Positions 24,958-31,928 of a stretch of DNA of 36,505 nt are shown here, one piece after another. Made by a program: the position numbers and the translations under genes. Within the stretch, counting starts at the first letter, position 1. Each line of letters opens with the position of its first letter. The DNA is from Candidatus Omnitrophota bacterium (GTDB lineage: Bacteria > Omnitrophota > Omnitrophia > Omnitrophales > Aquincolibacteriaceae), in assembly GCA_023247055.1 (NCBI GenBank), contig JAHFHF010000025.1:1-36505 (forward strand), given 5' to 3'. Under the pieces are notes generated by a model. It was not told the DNA's origin. It did no database searches and saw only the letters and a program-made list of their open reading frames with translations.

Positions 24958-25863
24958 ATGCCGCGCAAAAAGACAGGTAAAAAAAACACCTCCTACCATC
25001 ACAACGTCATTGGCATGGTCTATGACTTTGACGGCACGCTGTCGCCAAACAACATGCAGGAAGACACCATCTTTCGCGCCTGGGGCATCCACAAAAAAGA
25101 CTTTTGGGCCAAGTCCGACGCGCTCGTCAAACGCGGCTATGAACGCACCCTGGCTTATCTCAGTTTATTGATGCACGACGAAGCTTTTCAAAAAAAACCG
25201 TTGACCCGCGAGGCGCTGCACCGTCTGGCCCGGCACATTGAATACTATCCCGGCGTTCCCGGTTTTTTTGCGGCCGTCGACCGTTATCTCAAGAGCCTGC
25301 CGCAGGTGCGCGAATGGGGCATCCGGGTCGAGCATTACATCATCTCCAGCGGCATGAAAGAGATTTTAGAAAATGCCGGGATCGCCAAGCGTTTCAAACG
25401 CATCTATGCCTGTGAATATGAGTACGATGCCAAAGGCCCGGTTTTCCCCAAGCTGGTGATCAATGACACCAACAAGACCCAGTTTCTTTTCCGGATCAAT
25501 AAGGGCCGGCTGGAAATGAATGAAGACATCAATGACCACATGCCGGAAGAAAACCGCCGTATTCCTTTTTCAAATATGATTTACATCGGCGACAGCATCA
25601 CCGACATTCCGTCGATGACCGTAACCAACCGCTACGGCGGCCACGCCATTGCCGTTTTCGATCCGCGCATTCCGATCCCCGAAAAAGTCAAACGCCTGGT
25701 CATCGACGGCCGGGTCAGCCACTTTGCGCCGGCGGACTTCCGCAGCGCCTCGCTTTTAATGAAAATCGTGCGCCGCACACTTTCCAAAATTGTCCACAGC
25801 ATTGCCTACAACGCCTCCTCGGCCATGTCGCATGCATGGGTGGCCCGCCATGGCGGCGTATAA
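24958..25863 (+). CDS. HAD-superfamily hydrolase (phosphoserine phosphatase-like)
   Basis: A 301-residue HAD phosphatase. Motif I is VYDFDGTLSP with nucleophile Asp23 and acid Asp25; motif II is YIISSGMKE; the basic motif III and motif IV appear as a lysine near DTNKTQF and GDSITDIPSM (Asp212, Asp216). A helical cap lies between motifs I and II (about 30-110). It has a basic N terminus (MPRKKTGKK). The substrate is not evident. No ribosome binding site is obvious before ATG 24958. It stands alone between two repeat hairpins. Confidence 0.85.
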   Translation: MPRKKTGKKNTSYHHNVIGMVYDFDGTLSPNNMQEDTIFRAWGIHKKDFWAKSDALVKRGYERTLAYLSLLMHDEAFQKKPLTREALHRLARHIEYYPGVPGFFAAVDRYLKSLPQVREWGIRVEHYIISSGMKEILENAGIAKRFKRIYACEYEYDAKGPVFPKLVINDTNKTQFLFRINKGRLEMNEDINDHMPEENRRIPFSNMIYIGDSITDIPSMTVTNRYGGHAIAVFDPRIPIPEKVKRLVIDGRVSHFAPADFRSASLLMKIVRRTLSKIVHSIAYNASSAMSHAWVARHGGV

Positions 25864-25914
25864 ACCTTCGCTAGGCCGGGACCGATAATAGCAGTACAAT
25901 TTCTAGTACGTTTA

Positions 25915-25945
25915 GGGACAGGTCCAAATGAAGTGGACCTGTCCC
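25915..25945. repeat. Hairpin repeat, family D copy 1
   Basis: Perfect 12-bp stem GGGACAGGTCCA / TGGACCTGTCCC with a seven-base loop. Copy 2 lies at 28808-28839. It is 15 bases upstream of the EF-hand gene start. Confidence 0.85.
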
Positions 25946-25960
25946 CATTCAGAGGTTTTT

Positions 25961-26248
25961 ATGCAGCGCACTTTCCGAAAATTTATTTTTGCAGCATTTG
26001 CGGGCGGGCTGGTTTTTTTTGCCACTATGCAAGCCGGGGCCGCGCTCATTGACTGGGCCAAGCACGAAGAGTGGCGGCGTAATCAGATGGAAGCGCTGCT
26101 GGAAGAGATCAAGGAAAAGGGCTCGGTCCGCTATGCCGTCATGTCTTTCCAGAATTTTGATACTAACAAAGATGGCGCGATCGATGTGAGTGAGAGCCAG
26201 GCGATCAAAGATGAACTTGCCAAAACCGCGGTTGCCCCCAAGAAATAA
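25961..26248 (+). CDS. Small secreted or membrane-anchored EF-hand protein
   Basis: A 95-residue protein with an N-terminal hydrophobic segment (FIFAAFAGGLVFFATMQAGA, about residues 8-28) that acts as a signal peptide or anchor. One canonical EF-hand loop runs Asp67 to Glu78 (DTNKDGAIDVSE), with ligands at positions 1, 3, 5 and 12, so calcium binding is expected. ATG 25961 has AGAGG five bases upstream (25951-25955). An in-frame ATG at 25928 lies inside the hairpin repeat and is rejected. The role is unknown; no partner is obvious. The bolA gene follows after 31 bases. Confidence 0.8.
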   Translation: MQRTFRKFIFAAFAGGLVFFATMQAGAALIDWAKHEEWRRNQMEALLEEIKEKGSVRYAVMSFQNFDTNKDGAIDVSESQAIKDELAKTAVAPKK

Positions 26249-26279
26249 ACTCTCCCCAAAAATCAAACTGCCCGGCCGT

Positions 26280-26576
26280 ATGAAATCTCCTTCAGTCCAA
26301 GATGAAATCAAAGCCCGCCTGACGCAGGATTTTGCACCCCTTGTGCTTGAAGTGGCCGATGACAGCGCCCGCCATCAGGGGCACCGTGAAGCGGGCGCCG
26401 GCGGCGCCAGCCATTTCAGGATTAAACTCGTCTGCCAAGCCTTTGCAGGCCGCAAACCGCTGGAGCGGCACCAAGCCGTTTACCAGTCCCTGGCATCTTT
26501 TCTTCAGGCGGGCGTTCATGCCCTGCAGATGGAGTTGTTATCTCCGGAGGAGTGGCATGCGCGCGGCGGATCCTGA
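26280..26576 (+). CDS. bolA: BolA family protein
   Basis: A 98-residue BolA-fold protein; relatives partner with monothiol glutaredoxins in Fe-S cluster handling and can affect envelope shape. Family features are IKARLTQDFAPLVLEVADDS, the conserved SHFRIKLVCQAFAG segment, and RHQAVYQSLASFLQAGVHALQMELLSPEEW. A longer reading frame from 26190 would run into the EF-hand gene; ATG 26280 is the first start that fits the domain. No glutaredoxin is adjacent. The end overlaps the next gene by 20 bases. Confidence 0.85.
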   Translation: MKSPSVQDEIKARLTQDFAPLVLEVADDSARHQGHREAGAGGASHFRIKLVCQAFAGRKPLERHQAVYQSLASFLQAGVHALQMELLSPEEWHARGGS

Positions 26577-27219
26577 AATTATTTTTGAAGATACGCATTT
26601 AATCGTGATTTCAAAACCTGCAGGGCTTTTAAGCCAAGGTGAAGTCAAGGGCGATCTGAATCTCGTCGATTGGCTGCGCGCCTATTTTGGCCGGCATTAC
26701 GTGGGCCTGATCCACCGGCTGGATCGCAATACTTCGGGGCTGATGGTTGCGGCGAAACGCAGCAAAGCGGCCGCGCGCCTGAGCGCGGCCTTGCAAGCCG
26801 GCGAAATCCGGCGGGTTTATTGGGCCTGGCTTTGCGGCCGCCTGGATCAGCCGGCCCAGTGGCGGCATTGGCTCTGTAAAGATGAAGCCACGAACCAGGT
26901 GCGGGCCTACCGCAGTAAGAAACCGGAGACGAAAGAAGCCGTGCTTGCCGTAAAGCCCTTGGACCATAAGACCCGTCAAGGCCAGGAAGTGACCCTGGCC
27001 GAGTTCTGGCTGGAAACCGGACGGTCCCACCAGGTCCGCGTGCAAAGCGCTTGCGAAGGGTTTCCTTTGGCCGGGGATCTGAAGTACGGCGCTCAACAAA
27101 AATGCGCTGCGCTGATCAACCGGCCGGCCTTGCATTCGGCTCTGTTGGAGTTTCCGCATCCCATGAGCGGGGAAGTGCTGCGTTTCAAAAAGGAACTGCC
27201 GGAGGATATGCGTTGGTGA
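26557..27219 (+). CDS. RluA-family pseudouridine synthase
   Basis: Isomerises uridine to pseudouridine in rRNA or tRNA. The 220-residue protein has VISKPAGLLSQG, the catalytic motif GLIHRLDRNTSGLMV with Asp56, a central RVYWAWLCGRL strand, and LETGRSHQVRVQSA near the C terminus. There is no N-terminal S4 domain, so it is a short RluA-type enzyme; the target site cannot be told. ATG 26557 is preferred because GGAGGAG lies just upstream (about 26546-26552), although the frame opens earlier. It overlaps bolA by 20 bases. Confidence 0.9.
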   Translation: MRAADPEIIFEDTHLIVISKPAGLLSQGEVKGDLNLVDWLRAYFGRHYVGLIHRLDRNTSGLMVAAKRSKAAARLSAALQAGEIRRVYWAWLCGRLDQPAQWRHWLCKDEATNQVRAYRSKKPETKEAVLAVKPLDHKTRQGQEVTLAEFWLETGRSHQVRVQSACEGFPLAGDLKYGAQQKCAALINRPALHSALLEFPHPMSGEVLRFKKELPEDMRW

Positions 27220-27234
27220 TGACGCAGAAGACAC

Positions 27235-27268
27235 AAAAGGCTGATGTCCCGGAGGACATCAGCCTTTT
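27235..27268. terminator. Bidirectional intrinsic terminator
   Basis: Perfect 15-bp stem AAAAGGCTGATGTCC / GGACATCAGCCTTTT with a CGGA loop, flanked by A- and T-runs so it can work on both strands. It ends the plus-strand bolA/RluA transcript and the minus-strand lysine-rich ORF. Confidence 0.88.
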
Positions 27269-27283
27269 GGCAAAAGAAAAAAG

Positions 27284-27340
27284 TTACTTGCGTTTCTTGG
27301 TCGCTTTTTTCTTTGACTTAGCTTTCTTTTTCGTTGCCAT
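27284..27340 (-). CDS. 18-residue lysine-rich micro-protein
   Basis: Minus-strand ORF encoding MATKKKAKSKKKATKKRK: 12 Lys or Arg in 18 residues, with no acidic residue. Evidence that it is real: ATG is preceded on its strand by AAAGGAAA at good spacing (GAAAGGAAATAAA-ATG), the TAA stop lies 15 bases before a strong terminator on the same strand, and it fills a gap with no other gene. The composition resembles the tails of bacterial histone H1-like and other nucleic-acid-binding proteins, so binding to DNA or RNA is plausible. No family is recognised with certainty. Alternatively it could be the remnant of a longer basic protein. Confidence 0.55.
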   Translation of the reverse strand: MATKKKAKSKKKATKKRK

Positions 27341-27442
27341 TTTATTTCCTTTCTTTCGTTGTGTCAGACTTTTAGTCTGTTGCTGCGCCGCGAAAGGATG
27401 GCGCTTGCACTTATTAACGTAACGGCATTTTTCCGTTTACGC

Positions 27443-27471
27443 TTTACACCTAATGTTGTTGATAACATAAT
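27443..27471 (+). promoter_or_regulatory. Sigma-70-type promoter for the ArsC-like/nadC genes
   Basis: TTTACA (27443-27448), 17-base spacer, CATAAT (27466-27471). It would give an AT-rich leader of about 110 bases (27478-27587), with no other feature seen, before ATG 27588. Confidence 0.5.
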
Positions 27472-27587
27472 TTTTCATGAAAGTCAAAGAACAAAATTAT
27501 TTTTTTGATTTTTTTCGCGGTGAGAAAATTTATTTTTGTTTCCAAAATCAATTTTTAAAAAACTTTTTCAAAAAAATGGAGGGTTTT

Positions 27588-27938
27588 ATGCCGCGCTTCA
27601 CTTTTTATCAAAAACCGACATGCACGACCTGCCGCAAAGTCAAAACCGAATTGGAAAATGCTGCCGCGGATTTTGAAAGTATCAACTATTATGAAACCAA
27701 ACTTTCAAAATCAACGTTGAAAGAACTTTTGGCGAAACTTAAAATTCCGGCTGCGGACTTATTGCGTAAAAAAGAGCCGCTTTACCGCGAACTTGGGCTT
27801 GACCGCAAAGCGCTTTCCGAGGATGATCTGATCCGTCTGATGTCCGAACATCCCGATTTGATCGAAAGGCCCATTGTCGTCAAGGGCAACAAGGCGGTTT
27901 TGGCACGGCCGGCGGAGAAAGTCCGCGAAATTCTCTGA
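27588..27938 (+). CDS. ArsC/Spx-family thioredoxin-fold protein
   Basis: A 116-residue protein of the arsenate reductase-like (ArsC/Spx/YffB) family. It has the N-terminal CxxC (PTCTTCRKVK), more like Spx than true ArsC, and the family block HPDLIERPIVVKGNKAVLARP with two conserved arginines. Arsenate reduction cannot be assumed. ATG 27588 has GGAGGG four bases upstream (27578-27583); the longer frame from 27477 is AT-rich, Phe/Lys-biased and unlikely coding. nadC follows 19 bases later. Confidence 0.85.
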   Translation: MPRFTFYQKPTCTTCRKVKTELENAAADFESINYYETKLSKSTLKELLAKLKIPAADLLRKKEPLYRELGLDRKALSEDDLIRLMSEHPDLIERPIVVKGNKAVLARPAEKVREIL

Positions 27939-27957
27939 AGTCTTATTTAGGCAACTT

Positions 27958-28797
27958 ATGAAAAAAACAATTCAGGATTTTCCTTTTTCGGAGCGTACGC
28001 AGACGGCGATCCGTCTTGCGCTGGAAGAAGACATCGGGCCGGGGGACATTACGACCGGCCTGCTGGTGTCTCAAAAAAGCCGGGCCAAGGCCGCAATCTG
28101 GACGCGCAGCAGCGGGCTTTTTTGCGGCGAAGCGCTTGTGCGCGAAGTTTTCCGCCAGCTCGATCCGCAAATCAAATTGGTTTTGCATGTCCGGGAAGGC
28201 GCTTTATGCCGGCGCAACACCCGTCTCATGACGCTGACGGGCAGTGCCGCGGCCATTTTGAAAGGCGAACGCGTTGCGCTTAATTTGCTGGCCCGGCTGA
28301 TGGGCATTGCGGCGCTGACCCATGATTTTGTCAGCCGCGTCAAAGGTTTCGCAGTTTTGATTCTCGATACGCGTAAAACAACCCCGCTTTGGCGTGAAAC
28401 CGAAAAATACGCGGTGCGCATGGGCGGCGGTAAAAATCACCGCATGGGGCTTTATGACGCGCTATTCGTCAAAGAAAACCACCGCGCCTTAGGGTCTTTG
28501 CAGCCGCTGAAACGCTATCGCGGACGGTTTGAGATCGAAGTCCGCAATTTGAGCGAGTTGCGCGGAGCGCTGGCCCTGGAACCCGGCGTGATTTTGTTTG
28601 ATAATTTTACCCCCGATCTTTTGCGCAAGGCCGTCAAGCTGGCGCGCAAAAAACATCCTCAGGTGATTCTCGAAGCCTCCGGCGGGATTACGCTTGAAAA
28701 CGTGGCCCATTATGCGGCCATGGGCGTGGACTGGATTTCCGTGGGAGCCCTGACTCATTCCGCCAAACCCGCCGATCTTTCGCTGTTGATCGAATAA
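27958..28797 (+). CDS. nadC: Nicotinate-nucleotide pyrophosphorylase (quinolinate phosphoribosyltransferase)
   Basis: Converts quinolinate and PRPP to nicotinate mononucleotide in de novo NAD synthesis. The 279-residue chain has the N-terminal ALEEDIGPGDITT, the central block LNLLARLMGIAALTHDFV, the signature LDTRKTTPLWRETEKYAVRMGGGKNHR, FEIEVRNLSEL, and LEASGGITLENVAHYAAMGVDWISVG. All are typical. nadA and nadB are not in the window. It ends before hairpin family D copy 2. Confidence 0.95.
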   Translation: MKKTIQDFPFSERTQTAIRLALEEDIGPGDITTGLLVSQKSRAKAAIWTRSSGLFCGEALVREVFRQLDPQIKLVLHVREGALCRRNTRLMTLTGSAAAILKGERVALNLLARLMGIAALTHDFVSRVKGFAVLILDTRKTTPLWRETEKYAVRMGGGKNHRMGLYDALFVKENHRALGSLQPLKRYRGRFEIEVRNLSELRGALALEPGVILFDNFTPDLLRKAVKLARKKHPQVILEASGGITLENVAHYAAMGVDWISVGALTHSAKPADLSLLIE

Positions 28798-28807
28798 TCA
28801 AGTGTCC

Positions 28808-28839
28808 AGGGGCAGGTCCAAAAGCATGGACCTGTCCCT
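28808..28839. repeat. Hairpin repeat, family D copy 2
   Basis: A 13-bp stem with one G-U pair, core CAGGTCCA / TGGACCTG, six-base loop. Related to 25915-25945. It lies between nadC and uvrB. Confidence 0.8.
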
Positions 28840-28883
28840 GTTTTCATCATCCCTAAATTGCCTGCCGGTGTAAAATAGCCGCT

Positions 28884-30860
28884 ATGAGCCTTTTTGAACT
28901 TACGTCCGAGATGAAACCGCGCGGCGACCAGCCGCAGGCGATCAAGCGCATTGCGGAGACGTTTGAAAGCGGCGGCAAGGAAGCCGTGCTGGTCGGTGTC
29001 ACCGGCTCCGGTAAAACCTTTACCATGGCGAACGTGATTGCGCGCCTGGGTAAACCCACGCTGGTCATCTCGCATAATAAAACTCTTGCCGCGCAGCTTT
29101 ATTCAGAATTCAAAGAGTTTTTTCCAAAAAATGCGGTTGAGTATTTTGTCTCGTACTACGACTACTACCAGCCGGAAGCCTATATTCCGCATACCGACAC
29201 GTATATCGAAAAAGATTCTTCCATCAATGACAACCTCGACCGCCTGCGCCTGGCCAGTACTAGTTCGGTTTTGTCGCGGCCGGATACGATTATTGTTGCC
29301 AGCGTTTCATGCATCTATGGCTTAGGCGCTCCGGAGGACTGGCAGGGCATGCTGATCCAAATTGAAAAAGGCGGGGCCCTCGACCGCGAAAAACTGATTG
29401 GCGACCTGGTCGCCCTGCAGTATGAACGGGTCGAAACGGAACTTAAGCGCGGGACTTTTCGCGTGCGGGGCGGACGGGTGGACGTGTTTCCTTCTTACGG
29501 TGAAAATCCGCATCGCATTGATTTAGACGCGGAACGTGTGACGGACATTCAAATGCTGGATGCCGTGCACCTGAAACCTCTGCGCGCTTTGGAGCGCCTG
29601 GCGCTATATCCGGCCAAACACTTTGTCACGCCCTCCGCCAAACTGGAAGCGGCCCTGCTTTCCATCCGCGATGAGTTGACTCAGCGGATCAAAGAATTGA
29701 TTCGTGATGGTAAAGACCTTGAAGCCAAGCGCATCGAATCGCGTACGCGCTATGATCTCGAAATGCTGCGCGAAGTCGGCTATTGCGGCGGTGTTGAAAA
29801 CTATTCGCGGCATCTTTCAGGCCGCGCGCCAGGATCAACCCCCTACACGCTGCTGGATTATTTCCCCAAAGATTACCTGACGATCATTGATGAATCGCAC
29901 CAGACGCTGCCGCAGGTGCGCGGGATGTTCAACGGCGACTTTTCGCGCAAAAAAGTGCTGGTCGATCATGGGTTCCGCCTGCCTTCGGCGCTGGACAACC
30001 GTCCTCTTAAATTCGAAGAGTTTGAACGCAGGACCGGGCAAGTACTCTATGTTTCGGCCACGCCCGGGCCTTATGAAACGGCGCGTACTCCGGTGCATGT
30101 AGAACAGATTATCCGCCCCACGGGACTGCTTGATCCGGAAATCGACGTGCGCAAAACGGAAGGCCAGGTGGACGACCTGATTGCTGAAATTAAAGCGCGT
30201 GCCAAAAAAAGTGAACGCGTGCTGGTCACGACCCTGACCAAAAAAATGGCGGAAGATTTGAGCCGTTACCTGCGCGAAGTGGGCATTCGTGTCAATTACC
30301 TGCATTCCGAATTTGATGCGTTCGAGCGCGTGGAGATTTTGCGCGACCTGCGCTTGCAAAAGTATGACTGCGTGATCGGCGTCAACCTGCTGCGTGAAGG
30401 ACTAGACCTGCCGGAAGTTTCGCTGGTGGCCATCCTGGATGCCGACAAGGAAGGATTTTTGCGCAGCGCGGTTTCGTTGATTCAGATTGCGGGCCGGGCC
30501 GCCCGGCATATCAACGGCCGGGTGATCATGTATGCGGACCGCACGACTGATTCTATGCGCCATGCGATGGATGAAACCGGCCGGCGCCGCAGCTTGCAGG
30601 CCGAATACAACCGCAAACACGGTATTACGCCGCAGTCGATCAAAAAAGAAATCCGTGAAGGGATTGAAAAATACAAGGCTGCCGAAGAATTTGTGGCGGA
30701 GGCAGTCGGCGAAGACACCAAAGCCTATGAAGCTAAAACCTATCTGACCTACCTCAAGAACCGCATGGAAGCTGCCGCGCGTGCCCTGGATTTTCCCAAA
30801 GCAGCGCGTTTTCGCGATGAAATCCGCCGCATTGAAGGCCAGACAGCCTCTGCCAAATAA
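28884..30860 (+). CDS. uvrB: Excinuclease ABC subunit UvrB
   Basis: Central helicase-like subunit of nucleotide excision repair. The 658-residue protein has Walker A GVTGSGKT at 38-45, the DNA-wedging beta-hairpin region SYYDYYQPEAYIP at about 90-102, IIDESHQTLPQVRGMFNGD, the helicase motif NLLREGLDLPEVSLVAILDADKEGFLRS, IQIAGRAARHINGRVI, and a C-terminal UVR motif (about 622-655) that contacts UvrC. It appears complete. ATG 28884 has no ribosome binding site; a TAAAAT at 28871-28876 would start transcription close to the ATG, so it may be a leaderless mRNA. Confidence 0.97.
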   Translation: MSLFELTSEMKPRGDQPQAIKRIAETFESGGKEAVLVGVTGSGKTFTMANVIARLGKPTLVISHNKTLAAQLYSEFKEFFPKNAVEYFVSYYDYYQPEAYIPHTDTYIEKDSSINDNLDRLRLASTSSVLSRPDTIIVASVSCIYGLGAPEDWQGMLIQIEKGGALDREKLIGDLVALQYERVETELKRGTFRVRGGRVDVFPSYGENPHRIDLDAERVTDIQMLDAVHLKPLRALERLALYPAKHFVTPSAKLEAALLSIRDELTQRIKELIRDGKDLEAKRIESRTRYDLEMLREVGYCGGVENYSRHLSGRAPGSTPYTLLDYFPKDYLTIIDESHQTLPQVRGMFNGDFSRKKVLVDHGFRLPSALDNRPLKFEEFERRTGQVLYVSATPGPYETARTPVHVEQIIRPTGLLDPEIDVRKTEGQVDDLIAEIKARAKKSERVLVTTLTKKMAEDLSRYLREVGIRVNYLHSEFDAFERVEILRDLRLQKYDCVIGVNLLREGLDLPEVSLVAILDADKEGFLRSAVSLIQIAGRAARHINGRVIMYADRTTDSMRHAMDETGRRRSLQAEYNRKHGITPQSIKKEIREGIEKYKAAEEFVAEAVGEDTKAYEAKTYLTYLKNRMEAAARALDFPKAARFRDEIRRIEGQTASAK

Positions 30861-30941
30861 ACGCCTAACTCTTTGTTAAATAATAAGTTAGAAGTTATTT
30901 TTAAGGACGGTATTCGTGCTAAAAACTCGAAACAGCCTTGA

Positions 30942-30970
30942 TTGACGGAAGAAAGCCCCCGGTATATAAT
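30942..30970 (+). promoter_or_regulatory. Strong sigma-70-type promoter for the secreted hydrolase-like gene
   Basis: TTGACG (30942-30947), 17-base spacer, TATAAT (30965-30970). The predicted start near 30977 gives a leader of about 97 bases. That leader can form small hairpins (AAGCCT..AGGCTT, GGTT-aaag-AACC). Confidence 0.75.
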
Positions 30971-31073
30971 GACAAGCCTTTTTCTAAGCGCATACGCAGG
31001 CTTCGGTTAAAGAACCTTAAGCCTCGTCTCGGGTTACATCGCTTCAAATTCACGCGACACATTAGGAATAGGG

Positions 31074-31880
31074 ATGAAAAAAAATAGGGGCATTTCTGTC
31101 TTTTTGCTGGCGCTGGCGTTGTCTGCGATGGCGCTGCCTGCAGCCAACGCTGAAGACGAAGAAAGCCCGGGCGTTCCAACCGGCCTCCTTGAATTAGAGG
31201 GTTATCGCTATCCGGTGTTGCTGCTGGTGCCGGAAAGTTATTCGCCCAAACAAGCCTATCCTTTGATAGTGGCCATTCCGCCCGAAGGTAAAGAAGCCAA
31301 GGATGCGATTAAGTATTGGGAAGGTATGTCCCGGCGCCGCAATATGATCGTCCTGGCCCCGGCCAATTTGCGTGCGCAAGACATGCCCACGCGTGTGGAT
31401 GAGTGGATTCTGGGAATCCTCAATGATGTCATGCTGCGTTACCGTATCGCTAAAGACCGGGTGTATTTGTTTGGTAAGGATCAGGGCGCGCACTATGCCG
31501 CCTATCTGGGCACGGCCCATCCGGAAGCCTTTTCAGCCATCGCTTTAGTGGGCGGCAGTTGGATCGGTAAATATGAAGCCTTGATTAAACCCCGTAGTGA
31601 TGCAAATGAACAGCGGCCTTTTTTAATTTACCTGCGGGAAGATCAAAAAGACCTTTACGAGACCACGATGGCCAAAGCGCTTCAGTTTGAAAGCAAAGGC
31701 TATCCCGTCCAGATCAAGACGGTTGGTGGTGAGGACGACCTCACCAAAATTGAATTTAAAAAACAACTTTTCGAGCTTCTTGAAACGAAAAATCAGGAAT
31801 GGCAAACGATCGTTTCTGAATCCAGCAAAACTTTTAAACAACGGGCACGGCAGACACTCAAAGAATTTTTTGCCGTTTGA
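31074..31880 (+). CDS. Secreted alpha/beta-hydrolase-like protein, nucleophile replaced
   Basis: A 268-residue exported protein with signal peptide core VFLLALALSAMALPAANA (cleavage near residue 26). It looks like the esterase/PHB-depolymerase branch of the alpha/beta hydrolases: RYPVLLLVPESYSPKQAYPLIVAIPP, RNMIVLAPANLR, DVMLRYRIAKDRVYLFGKDQGAHYAAYLG. The nucleophile elbow, normally GxSxG, reads GKDQG, with Asp for Ser. The usual C-terminal GGH-type catalytic histidine is also not seen (VGGEDDLTKIEF). It may be non-catalytic or an Asp-nucleophile variant. It has its own promoter and an AGGAAT site upstream. ilvB follows after 48 bases. Confidence 0.72.
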   Translation: MKKNRGISVFLLALALSAMALPAANAEDEESPGVPTGLLELEGYRYPVLLLVPESYSPKQAYPLIVAIPPEGKEAKDAIKYWEGMSRRRNMIVLAPANLRAQDMPTRVDEWILGILNDVMLRYRIAKDRVYLFGKDQGAHYAAYLGTAHPEAFSAIALVGGSWIGKYEALIKPRSDANEQRPFLIYLREDQKDLYETTMAKALQFESKGYPVQIKTVGGEDDLTKIEFKKQLFELLETKNQEWQTIVSESSKTFKQRARQTLKEFFAV

Positions 31881-31928
31881 TCCCTGTCCCGCCGCGATGC
31901 GATGGGGCAGTAATTATTGGAGCTGATT

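Noticed and set aside
25928..25960. Longer start for the EF-hand gene
   Set aside because: The first codons lie in hairpin repeat family D; ATG 25961 has AGAGG and begins a signal-like segment.
27477..27587. N-terminal extension of the ArsC-like protein
   Set aside because: AT-rich, Phe/Lys-biased sequence not found in the family; a good GGAGGG site precedes ATG 27588.
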